From CAZRGV01 sp964599655 (lineage in GTDB: Bacteria > Planctomycetota > Planctomycetia > Isosphaerales > Isosphaeraceae), in assembly GCA_964599655.1 (NCBI GenBank), contig CAZRGV010000025.1:1-56720 (forward strand): a stretch of DNA of 56,720 nucleotides, read 5' to 3'. Position numbers and translations under genes: made by a program. Within the stretch, counting starts at the first letter, position 1; the number at the start of each line of letters is the position of its first letter. Shown one piece after another: positions 26,250 to 34,423 of this stretch. Below the pieces are notes generated by a model. That model did not search any database. It saw only the letters and a program-made list of their open reading frames with translations, and had not been told where the DNA came from.

Positions 26250-27563
26250 ATGGCTCGGCGGCCCACGATGCGAAAAGCGTTCAACCTGGAAGTCCTGGAG
26301 TCGCGTCAGCTCTTGTCGACGGTTTCCTCCGCGGCCCCCTCCGCCGAGACGCAATACATGCTCGAGCTGGTCAACCTGATGCGGACCAACCCCAAGGCCG
26401 CCGCCGAGCGATTCACCACCAACCTCGACGCTCCGACCCAGGACACCTTGAAGTACTTCGGTGTCAACCTCAACCAGGTTCGACAGGATATCGCATCGAG
26501 CCAGGCCCGCCAGCCGCTTGCCTGGAGCAACTCACTGGCGAAGGCAGCTCAGGCTCATAGTCAGGACATGGCCAGCAACGGCTTCCAGTCGCACACTGGT
26601 TCCGATGGATCCTCACCCGAGCAACGCATGCAGCAAGCCGGCTTCACCAACGCCTCTCGCACGGCCGAGAACGCCTTCGCTTACGCCGAATCCGTCGATC
26701 AGGCCATGCAGGCCTTCGCCATCGACTGGGGCGTTGCCGACCAAGGGCACCGCAGGAACCTGCTCGAACCGAATACTCCGGCCGACAACACCTTCAAGCA
26801 GATTGGAATCGGGATCGCCAACTCCAACAAGCCGGGCTTCGGCAAGGTGATCACGCAGGACTTCGGCCTCAAGCAGAACTCCCCCTCCTACCTGCTGGGC
26901 GTGACTTACGACGACCTGAATCACGACAACTTCTACTCCATCGGCGAGGGAGAAGGCGGCGTCACCATCGATGCCACCGACACTCAGACCGGCAAGACCT
27001 ACAGTACGCAGAGCGCTAGCGCCGGCGGATACCAGATCGCCCTTCCCGCCGGCCAGTATCAGGTCAAGGCTCTGATTGGGAACCAGGTTGTCGGGAACCA
27101 GAACGTCCAGATCGGGAACCAGAACGTCAAGGTCGACTTCGTGCTGAACAATCTCGAGAGCACGACTCCGACCGATAGCGGTTCGGGATCGCAGAAATCG
27201 CCCAGCAGTACGCCCGTACCTACCCCGATCGTGAGCACGCCGACTCAGCCGACGGTCGCCGTCAAGACCGTCCAGGTCCAGGCACAGGCACCGCCGACGG
27301 TCGCGCCGCCAGCCCAGACCACGCCGACGGTCAGCATCCCGACGACCCAGACCACGTGGCAGGTTTCGCAGCCGACCGTGGATTCGACGACGGCCCCCGC
27401 CCAGCCGGTCGTGGAGGCACAGACCCTCGCTTCAAGCACGGACAGTTCGTCGAGCCAGGCCAATTCGCAGCAGAGCACCGCCAAGGACACGGAGTCGTAC
27501 TCGATCTTCAACGGCAACAATCAAATCAACTGGGATATCTGGTCATCCGTTCCGACCGCGTAG
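26250..27563 (+). CDS. Secreted CAP (SCP/PR-1) domain protein with planctomycete-type N-terminus
   Basis: A 437-residue protein. The N-terminus has no classical signal peptide but reads RKAFNLEVLESRQLLSTVSS, the LExLExRxLLS motif common on exported planctomycete proteins. A CAP domain follows (about 30-215): LELVNLMRTNPKAAAERF, LAWSNSLAKAAQAHSQDMA, a His in FQSHTGSDGS, AENAFAY and GHRRNLLEP. Then comes a beta-sandwich module (about 215-310; GVTYDDLNHDNFYSIGEGE, TYSTQSASAGGYQIALPAG), possibly calcium-binding or SdrD-like, and a Thr/Pro/Gln-rich tail of about 125 residues. CAP domains act in lipid/sterol binding or as cell-wall factors; no specific role can be set. GGGAGG lies five bases before ATG 26250. 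Confidence 0.85.
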   Translation: MARRPTMRKAFNLEVLESRQLLSTVSSAAPSAETQYMLELVNLMRTNPKAAAERFTTNLDAPTQDTLKYFGVNLNQVRQDIASSQARQPLAWSNSLAKAAQAHSQDMASNGFQSHTGSDGSSPEQRMQQAGFTNASRTAENAFAYAESVDQAMQAFAIDWGVADQGHRRNLLEPNTPADNTFKQIGIGIANSNKPGFGKVITQDFGLKQNSPSYLLGVTYDDLNHDNFYSIGEGEGGVTIDATDTQTGKTYSTQSASAGGYQIALPAGQYQVKALIGNQVVGNQNVQIGNQNVKVDFVLNNLESTTPTDSGSGSQKSPSSTPVPTPIVSTPTQPTVAVKTVQVQAQAPPTVAPPAQTTPTVSIPTTQTTWQVSQPTVDSTTAPAQPVVEAQTLASSTDSSSSQANSQQSTAKDTESYSIFNGNNQINWDIWSSVPTA

Positions 27564-27634
27564 GTCCGGGCCTCGACGGAACGAGCCCACCATGGGCGGC
27601 GAGACCCCTCAACTCACCGCCCATCATTGCGTTC

Positions 27635-27669
27635 GACCCCGCCCGTGGTACCCGCCCACGGGCGGGGTC
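27635..27669. terminator. Strong bidirectional terminator hairpin
   Basis: GACCCCGCCCGTGG (27635-27648) pairs perfectly with CCACGGGCGGGGTC (27656-27669), a 14-bp stem with a 7-base loop, followed by GTTTCC. It separates the convergent CAP and metacaspase genes. Confidence 0.75.
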
Positions 27670-27699
27670 GTTTCCGCCCAGAACGAAGTGCTCGGGCAC

Positions 27700-29919
27700 T
27701 CAACCCTCAATAAACTTCCCGAAAATTCCCTGATTGACGGTTCCGTTGGCACTGTTGAAATACGAGCTGTGTGCGCAAGTCGGATTGATCAGGCCAAAGA
27801 ACTTCGAGCAACCGGTCGGGGGCAGGTTGAGAAATTCCTCATCGACCTGGTAGGGAACCCCCTTGAGTGGACCGCCAACGATGTCGCCCTGAGCATCGAG
27901 GTTGACCCATCGCCGCACGAGCCGGGGACGTCGCCCATCGATGGCCTCGGGAATCAATCGACGTTTGATCTCGGGAATCGAAAGAGCGCTGCCCACGGTG
28001 AACCAGTTGAGGACCGACCCGGTCGCGAGCCGGGAATCGCGGTCGAGCAGGCGCAGGGCCTCGAACGCGACAACCGTACCCCAGCTATGGCTGATGATGT
28101 CGATCTGAGCTCCGGACGTCAGCAGAGGCAAAACGACTTGATTGAACCGGTTGATGACCTGCGAACGGACCGAGCCGTCGATCAGGTAAACGGTAAAGTC
28201 GTCCACGCAGTTGAACCCGGGAATGGTCAATGCGCCTCGAGCCAGCGAAAACTCAGGCGCCCGCGTGGCGTCTCGGGTCGACTCGGGTGCCACGGCGGCA
28301 AACTCTTGCTGCATCCGGTCTTCGAGCTGGTCCTTGAGCCGTTGTGAGAGTTCCCGATGTTCGGCTGGCATCGCCGGAGCCGCCAGGCCCGGACCTCGCT
28401 CGAGCCTCCGGCTCACGTTGACCAGGTCACTCCAAAGCACCTCGCGGCGACTCCCACCGAGCTGGCCCGGCTGCAGGCTTGGCGCAAAGGGGCGAAGCGC
28501 GTTCCACCAGTCGTTCGAGTAGCCGGGATCGTGCCGGCAGATACCGTGAACATAAACAAGGAACCGTCCCGCGACCGCACGAACCTCGGGCGCGGCGAAT
28601 TCCTTGGCCTTGGCCGGACCCACGAGGTCGAGGAGTCGGTTATATGTCGCGAGAAGTTCATGAAAGAGACGCTGGCCGTTCCCTTCGAAACCACCCGTGC
28701 TTGATGGGGGCGTGATACCCGGAACCGCAGGCGTTTCCAGAACCGTTGCCGAGGGCGACCCGCTGGTGCCACTTTGCGTACCGAATACCGCCGTGACCGT
28801 GCCCGTGGGAGCCTCGCTCGTGCCGCTCATGGTGCCGAAAACCCCGCCAGTCGTGATCGTGGGGGATTCGCTCGGAGCGCTGAACGTCCCGACCGAACCA
28901 ACGCACGAGTCGGCGGACTCGGCCGGCTTCGATACGGTCACGGGAGCCGTCGTCTTCGCGAAGAGCGGACCGGTATTGGACGGCCCTTCGAGTTGCGGAA
29001 CCTGATCGAACTGTGCGTCGGAAAGCGCCTTGGTCAGCCTCTGAATCAACTCGCCACGGTCGAGATCGGGTCCTGAGGCGCGGAGGATCTTGCAGAGATG
29101 ATAGGTGAACGCCCCGTTGTACTGACCATCGATGAAGGCATCGGCGGCGGTCTGATTGTCACGGCAGGCCGACAGGAGAATATGGTTCATCGAGGCGACA
29201 ACCTCTCGCATGGTACCGCCTCGCGTGATGCCTCGCTGCCGGAGCGATTGAATCTTCGCTTCGATCTCGGGCGGAGGTTCGATGAACCGGGCGATCACCT
29301 TGTCTTCTTCCGCCGGCTGCATCAAGCCACTCGCCAGCTCTCCCGCGGCGGACCGGCTGAGCATCTCGGGACCACCCAGTGAGCGCAGACTTCGCGCCGC
29401 CGATCGCACGGCGGTCGCCTTCTCGATCACCCACGGATGTTCTCGTACCGAGCGCGTATCGCCGGGCGGAATCAACTTGCGGGTTCCCGAACCGGAATGG
29501 CAGTTGTCGAGGAACACCGTCAACTGCACGCCGGACGGAAGTCGCCTGGTCCATCGCCGGAGTTCGTCGTCGAGGAAGTAGGTACGAGGACGGTTGAAGT
29601 CCATGTCATGAAGGCAGATCAACTCATCGACGTGATCCGTCTCCTCGTCACCGTCGAGATCCGCCGTGTAAGAGCCGTGCCCCGAGAAATGGAAAACGAT
29701 CCGATCCCCCGGTCTCGAGTCCTGGAACAACCAGTCCATCCCGGACCGGACCTCCGACTTGACGACTTGCTTGTTAAGCAAGATTTTTACATTCTGCGAT
29801 GGAAAACCGAAGGTCTCGGTCAACAATCGCTGCATATTGTGAACGTCGTTCTCGCAGCCTCGCAGGCCGCTCACCGACTCATACGTGTTGATGCCGCAGA
29901 CGAGCGCCTTGTCAGCCAT
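27700..29919 (-). CDS. Metacaspase-like (C14) protease fused to a C-terminal alpha/beta hydrolase
   Basis: A 739-residue protein without a signal peptide. Residues 1-325 are a caspase-fold domain: ALVCGINTYESVSGLRGCEND, catalytic H81 in VFHFSGHGSY, and catalytic C140 in VFLDNCHSGSG, preceded by the acidic DLDGDEETDHVDELIC typical of metacaspases. Residues about 325-410 are a Ser/Thr/Gly-rich linker with three 18-residue near-repeats (units start GTFS, GTMS, GTQS). Residues about 450-739 form an alpha/beta hydrolase: VYVHGICRHD (oxyanion), nucleophile S612 in ISHSWGTVVAFE, probable acid D679 and H717. Family knowledge gives Arg/Lys-directed proteolysis and an esterase/lipase activity; a combined role in regulated cell death or defence is inferred. 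GGGAG lies six bases before ATG 29919. The CHAT-hydrolase gene lies 259 bp upstream. Confidence 0.88.
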   Translation of the reverse strand: MADKALVCGINTYESVSGLRGCENDVHNMQRLLTETFGFPSQNVKILLNKQVVKSEVRSGMDWLFQDSRPGDRIVFHFSGHGSYTADLDGDEETDHVDELICLHDMDFNRPRTYFLDDELRRWTRRLPSGVQLTVFLDNCHSGSGTRKLIPPGDTRSVREHPWVIEKATAVRSAARSLRSLGGPEMLSRSAAGELASGLMQPAEEDKVIARFIEPPPEIEAKIQSLRQRGITRGGTMREVVASMNHILLSACRDNQTAADAFIDGQYNGAFTYHLCKILRASGPDLDRGELIQRLTKALSDAQFDQVPQLEGPSNTGPLFAKTTAPVTVSKPAESADSCVGSVGTFSAPSESPTITTGGVFGTMSGTSEAPTGTVTAVFGTQSGTSGSPSATVLETPAVPGITPPSSTGGFEGNGQRLFHELLATYNRLLDLVGPAKAKEFAAPEVRAVAGRFLVYVHGICRHDPGYSNDWWNALRPFAPSLQPGQLGGSRREVLWSDLVNVSRRLERGPGLAAPAMPAEHRELSQRLKDQLEDRMQQEFAAVAPESTRDATRAPEFSLARGALTIPGFNCVDDFTVYLIDGSVRSQVINRFNQVVLPLLTSGAQIDIISHSWGTVVAFEALRLLDRDSRLATGSVLNWFTVGSALSIPEIKRRLIPEAIDGRRPRLVRRWVNLDAQGDIVGGPLKGVPYQVDEEFLNLPPTGCSKFFGLINPTCAHSSYFNSANGTVNQGIFGKFIEG

Positions 29920-30178
29920 GGTGCACTCCCAGGGGGGAATTGGAGAGGTTTGTCGAAAGAAACCAGGCCGTCAAACTTTGTCTTATCAGGCCGAAGTCGT
30001 GAGGGAAACAACTCAGATTCCACATTTTCCCGATTTTCCTGGACGAAAGTTGTTAAATTAAGTCCACAACAAGAGTTATCGAGACAGACCGTTTCCATAA
30101 ATTCGTGACGATTCCCTGTCGAGACCCGTCCTGAACCAGATTCGCTGGCTTCCTCGGTTTGGACTCGCCCTTCCGCAT
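29920..30178 (-). promoter_or_regulatory. AT-richer spacer between the two caspase-hydrolase genes
   Basis: A 259-bp spacer clearly richer in A/T than the flanking genes, with GTTGTTAAATTAAGTCCAC near 30050. On the minus strand TTGTTT, 17 bases, then TGATAA (about 29990-30020) could be a weak promoter. It suggests the metacaspase gene can be transcribed separately. No gene is seen. Confidence 0.35.
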
Positions 30179-33100
30179 TCAATCCGTGTCCTCGTTTTCC
30201 GAGAGGGGGACGAAAAAGCGGAAGTAGGGATTCCCATAGTGCTGGTACGAACCCCAGGTTCGCGCGCCTCGGTTTGTCAGCGCGATCTGACGCCGGGCGT
30301 CTCGCATCGCGGCGTACATGACTCGCGGTCGAAGTGCGTCCTGGGTGTCGACCGAGGACCGCGGCTCCACGGGAAGGCCGAGCAAACCGGCGTAAAGCCA
30401 GAGCGCGAACTGACGCGCGGCGAGATCGTCGACGGGCCAGGCCGTGCAGACGAAGTTGGCCACGCCGCGCTGGAAAAACGCCTCGGCGAACGACGGAGCC
30501 AATTCGACGGTGCGGCCCTCGGGACGCTCGGGGGTAATACCCGACTCGCAGGCGTTCGAAAACACGAACTTGGGAATCCGATCGATCCGGTTGAGTTCGA
30601 AGGCCGAAAGCAGCTCACCCCCACTGAAGACCCATCCCGAGGCCGGCGGGTCGTCCTTGTTATAGGTGCAATGCCCCGCATAGTGCAGCACGTCGTAGGA
30701 TCGAGACATAACCTCGCGCAGTACGTTGGTACGGGTTGCGACGGCCGGACCGATCATGCGGGTCACCTCGACGCGATTGCCCACGCGGTGAGGCGCGGAA
30801 TTGAACGCCTCGAACAGATCGGCCACCTCGACACCTTCTTTCTGCGCTCCAGGCAACGGGGCATCCTCGGCCGGGTCGGCGACGACCAACACGCGAAGGA
30901 CGCGTCGGGGAGGCGGAGGCGGCTCCGGGGGCGGAGCGAACGGTGTTCGAAGTTGTCGTGTCAGGCCACGGCATGTTCCCAGAAACGCATCGACGTTGAA
31001 GGATTCATCCGACCTGCGGCGGCCAAGCAGGTCAAGTTGTTCGAACGCCAGTGGATCGAAACTCGACGACGACAGAACTTCCCAGTCCGATTGGGACACC
31101 ATCTCCCAGTGGATCCTCGCCGTGTTCGAGTCGAGCAGCATCACGAGTGGATCACGCGTGAAGAACTGTGGGCGGAGGTCGCTCGGGATCAGAAGATGGC
31201 CGAGGAACTGGCCTCGCTCGTGCTGGAGAGCGAGATCGCCTTCGGCCGCCAGTTCGTCGTTGGCCTTGGAAACGAGTTCCGGATCGATCGAGACCTTGCG
31301 CTGAGGAATCGAGGCCGTATCGGTGATCGCGCCGAAGAGAAATCCGTCGCGTTCACGAGTCAGGGTCACCCGTGTCGGGGCTCGGCCCGACTCGTCATCG
31401 ACCGCCCAGTCGCGCTGCTGCCAGTCTCGAAGACGTTTCTCGGCTTCCTGGTGCTCCTTCTCGGCCCAGCAGTACATGAGGTCATCGCGTTCGTCGTCGC
31501 GCTTCGGCGTATAGCGGATCTTGAGACGGTCGGCGTAATCAGCCACGGCAAGCTTGAGCGTCTGGTCGATGTCGATGGCTCTGCGAGGGTCGAACTCGAC
31601 AAACGTGATCTGCGCCAGGTGCCGGTCCGACCGTTGATCTTCGACCGAACCGCTCATGGCCATCGAAATGCCCCGAAGCCATGCGTGAACCGCGTCGGGA
31701 ATTGGCAGGTTGCCCACCCCCGAGCCAATCAGCACGGTCGCCAGGTGCCGCTTCCCCATCCGGCCGAGGGACCAGCAGAGTTCACGCGAAAGCACCGTCA
31801 ACTCGGGAACGCCGAAACGGCCGGTCAAACCCATGCCCGCGATGGCGATCAGTCGCTCCACGCGGTCATCCTTCGACGCGCGAGGATCGGGCAGAAAGAA
31901 CGGCTGGCCAAGCTCGCCTCGCAAGATCCCTCGCTCGGTGTACTGGGTGAGGATGAGCTGGTGCCGAGGGATGGCCGGTTTTTGGGTTTCCGAGTCGGAG
32001 GCCTCAGGGGGCGATTTCCCCGCCCGTTCGCGAAGCGCCTGGGTAATGGCCTCGTCAATGGCTCGAACTGCGTTCTGGGGCAGGACGCCAAGATAGTGCC
32101 CAACCGCAATGGCATCGACCGGCCGGGCTTTACATTGCTCGGCATAACGGCGCGCGGTTTTCGTGTCGTGATCGAGCTTGGTGGGGTCGTGGGCATCCTC
32201 GATTTTGGTGTGAATCAACTCGATCAGGATCTCGGGAACCGGTCCGGCGGCTTCTTCCTTGATCGTTGGCTCCCCTCCGAGGAAGCCGTTTCCGAGCAAC
32301 GCCTCGAGCGTTCGTTCGTCGGGACTGATTTGATCCGCGATGTTCGTGGCGGCGGATGACGTCTGATCAGCGAAGTCAGCCGGCCCCGACCTCGAAGGGC
32401 GTCCCAGGCGAACGTCTCGAGACTGGAGCCGTCGACTGGAGTCGTCGAAATCGGTTTCGAGGGACATGAGGTTCTCATTCCAGGCCTTGAGGGCGTCCGC
32501 TTGCGTCGCCGAACCGAGATCGACGGGCCGGTTGGATTCGAGCCGTCGCGTTTCGCCGCGGAGCAGAAGCTCGTCGATCGCCGTCAGAACGCTCGGGTTG
32601 CAGACCAGCCCGGCATGCGACTCCTTGACATAGTAGGTCGGGTAATACGGCTGCCCGGATGGGTCGGTCGGGCAGGCGGAATCGAGCGATACCCGACCAT
32701 CGCCTCCGAAGCTCACCTCATACCCCTCGATCTGATCCAGGGCGCTGAGGTCGACAAGATCGGTGACCGTCGGTCGACCATAGCCCGCGATGCCGATGAT
32801 CGGCGTGGAGCCGATCGGCTCGTCTCGAGCCTCCAGGCGATCACGCGCGTGGTCCAGGTGGGATTGCGAGAGCGTCGCACGAAAGGCCGCGTAGGTTCTG
32901 GCGTTGTAGAGAGCGTCCAGGATGCCCGATCCTGGCACCTCCGTTGGTCGAGGCAGGAGGCAATAGAGACTGACGAAGGAGTCAATCACCCTCAACGTGT
33001 TACGAAACGCGGTTGAGTCGCGCTGCCATTCCATCCCAGGAGGCTCGAGTAGCCGGGCGAGGCGCCGAACCACCTCGTCGGCTCCGACCAAGAAACGGAT

Positions 33101-33793
33101 CGCCGTCCACGCCCCTCGATGAGGCGTCCCCAGCATCACGACCCGACCGATGGGCGTGGTATTCTCTCCTCCCCCGAGCGAGGCTCTCCTCTGAAGCAAG
33201 GCATGGACCACCATGCCTCCCGTCGAGTGCGCGACGATGTGAGTCCGACGACGTCCGCAACGGGCCCAAAGATGCGCTTCGAGCTCGGCCGCCGCGATCT
33301 CGAAATCCTTCCGCCAGTCATACCAGAATGGTTGGACGTCCCAGCGCTCGGAGAGTTTGAGAATCAGTTCGCCGTAGTCGGCGTTGAGAATCGCGGTGGC
33401 CTGAACGTCAAACGTCGGGTCGTAGGAGGTCCGACCGTCATCGGCCAGTCGAAGGCACTGAAACCAGCCTGCGCGGAGGTTGTCGACATCGGGCCAGACT
33501 CGTGTCGATCGCCCGCTTCGGATCGCCGTCAGCTCGCTCCCCATGAATCCGGGAACGACCACGACGCTCTCGGACCGGGCACGCCCGGCCGACCCTCGTT
33601 GTGACCCCGCCTTCATGGCCAGGTCTCGCAGACGCTGGAACCTGGCCGAGCCTAAGTAAGTCCGAAACGCCAGATCCTGCGGCGCACTCCCGGCGCTGAG
33701 CAACTTCGCCAATTCAAGGACATTGGCCGACTGAAAACGACGGACCAATTCGCGCTCGTTAACGTTCTCGGGTTCTCTCGGGTCGCTTGCCAT
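30179..33793 (-). CDS. LCAT-like alpha/beta hydrolase fused to a C-terminal CHAT caspase-like protease
   Basis: A 1204-residue soluble protein. Residues about 75-410 are a lipase/acyltransferase-like alpha/beta hydrolase: VVVPGFMGSEL (oxyanion), DVQPFWYDWRKD, nucleophile S190 in VAHSTGGMVVH, VMLGTPHRGAW, probable acid D365 (GGDGRVS) and H393 (ESHAGL). Residues about 520-940 are unassigned; LIAIAGMGLTGRFG and IGSGVGNLPIPDAV recall a macro/M17 N-terminal-like fold. Residues about 960-1204 are a CHAT domain with catalytic H1041 (LHYAGHCTY) and C1082 (FVFSNACESG), and FVCTAWPVDD. CHAT proteases are cytoplasmic effectors in several prokaryotic conflict systems (for example type III-E CRISPR TPR-CHAT); the role here is inferred. 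It precedes the metacaspase-hydrolase gene on the same strand. Confidence 0.88.
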   Translation of the reverse strand: MASDPREPENVNERELVRRFQSANVLELAKLLSAGSAPQDLAFRTYLGSARFQRLRDLAMKAGSQRGSAGRARSESVVVVPGFMGSELTAIRSGRSTRVWPDVDNLRAGWFQCLRLADDGRTSYDPTFDVQATAILNADYGELILKLSERWDVQPFWYDWRKDFEIAAAELEAHLWARCGRRRTHIVAHSTGGMVVHALLQRRASLGGGENTTPIGRVVMLGTPHRGAWTAIRFLVGADEVVRRLARLLEPPGMEWQRDSTAFRNTLRVIDSFVSLYCLLPRPTEVPGSGILDALYNARTYAAFRATLSQSHLDHARDRLEARDEPIGSTPIIGIAGYGRPTVTDLVDLSALDQIEGYEVSFGGDGRVSLDSACPTDPSGQPYYPTYYVKESHAGLVCNPSVLTAIDELLLRGETRRLESNRPVDLGSATQADALKAWNENLMSLETDFDDSSRRLQSRDVRLGRPSRSGPADFADQTSSAATNIADQISPDERTLEALLGNGFLGGEPTIKEEAAGPVPEILIELIHTKIEDAHDPTKLDHDTKTARRYAEQCKARPVDAIAVGHYLGVLPQNAVRAIDEAITQALRERAGKSPPEASDSETQKPAIPRHQLILTQYTERGILRGELGQPFFLPDPRASKDDRVERLIAIAGMGLTGRFGVPELTVLSRELCWSLGRMGKRHLATVLIGSGVGNLPIPDAVHAWLRGISMAMSGSVEDQRSDRHLAQITFVEFDPRRAIDIDQTLKLAVADYADRLKIRYTPKRDDERDDLMYCWAEKEHQEAEKRLRDWQQRDWAVDDESGRAPTRVTLTRERDGFLFGAITDTASIPQRKVSIDPELVSKANDELAAEGDLALQHERGQFLGHLLIPSDLRPQFFTRDPLVMLLDSNTARIHWEMVSQSDWEVLSSSSFDPLAFEQLDLLGRRRSDESFNVDAFLGTCRGLTRQLRTPFAPPPEPPPPPRRVLRVLVVADPAEDAPLPGAQKEGVEVADLFEAFNSAPHRVGNRVEVTRMIGPAVATRTNVLREVMSRSYDVLHYAGHCTYNKDDPPASGWVFSGGELLSAFELNRIDRIPKFVFSNACESGITPERPEGRTVELAPSFAEAFFQRGVANFVCTAWPVDDLAARQFALWLYAGLLGLPVEPRSSVDTQDALRPRVMYAAMRDARRQIALTNRGARTWGSYQHYGNPYFRFFVPLSENEDTD

Positions 33794-34423
33794 TGGTTGT
33801 CATCTCAGGAGACCAGTGAAAGATACACGACGGACTTCATAATGGGAAATTTAAAGAGACTGCAAAGGATATTCCGAGATCGATCAGGACCGACTTCCCT
33901 GTCCTATCTGACTCCTTATCCTTTTGGCATTTTGAGACTTAACACGGATCGCCGGACGAGTGGGTTCGTTTTTTCTGGCGTGCGATCGCAAGGGACACAA
34001 CGCGGTCTGATCCGCCCCGGACGTCGGATCGTGCCGCCAGAGCCGATCCTTGGGTTCGTTTCGCGCGGAACGATTGGTCATCCGCGTGGAATCTCCGGCC
34101 TGGATACGGAATCGATTGCGATGATGGATGCTCTTAAGAAAAGCCAAAGTTCGGAACGTTTTCGACATCTTTTGTACGCTGTGAGGAGACCATCGTTCCC
34201 GATCCAAAATCGGCCAAACAGGCACGGAGACCACTCGCGTACCGCGCGATCACTCCTTTGTAAGAATCGAGGAACGAGCCAAAAAAATTCGAAGAAAGCC
34301 AAAGAATCGGGATGACGTCCAATGTCCGGACCGTGGAAACCCGGTCGTTGCATCGACGCTTTTGCGGTTCGTCGCTAAGATGGCCGCGTCGAGACGATCC
34401 GGCGACCTGTTTCGGGAACAGCC
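33794..34423. other. 630-bp divergent intergenic region
   Basis: The region lies between the CHAT gene and the GT4 gene and is richer in A/T than the rest of the window. It contains the promoter candidate at 33836-33865 and a twice-occurring motif AAGAAA(A)GCCAAAG (34136-34149 and 34292-34304). One open frame covers most of it on the plus strand, but its basic low-complexity composition and lack of a ribosome site argue against a gene. Confidence 0.5.
33836..33865 (-). promoter_or_regulatory. Candidate promoter of the CHAT-hydrolase gene
   Basis: On the minus strand TTGCAG (33865-33860), 18 bases, TATGAA (33841-33836), about 42 bp before ATG 33793, in an AT-rich patch. It resembles a sigma-70-type promoter with moderate matches. 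Confidence 0.35.

Noticed and set aside
30239..32359. Long plus-strand frame (about 700 codons) opposite the CHAT gene
   Set aside because: Shadow composition; the minus-strand gene has catalytic motifs throughout.
27700..33793. A gasdermin or CRISPR partner for the caspase-like genes
   Set aside because: No small pore-forming protein, repeat array or cas gene is visible within the flanking genes.
33797..34315. Possible 172-codon gene upstream of the GT4 gene
   Set aside because: Basic low-complexity product, no ribosome site, AT-rich intergenic composition.
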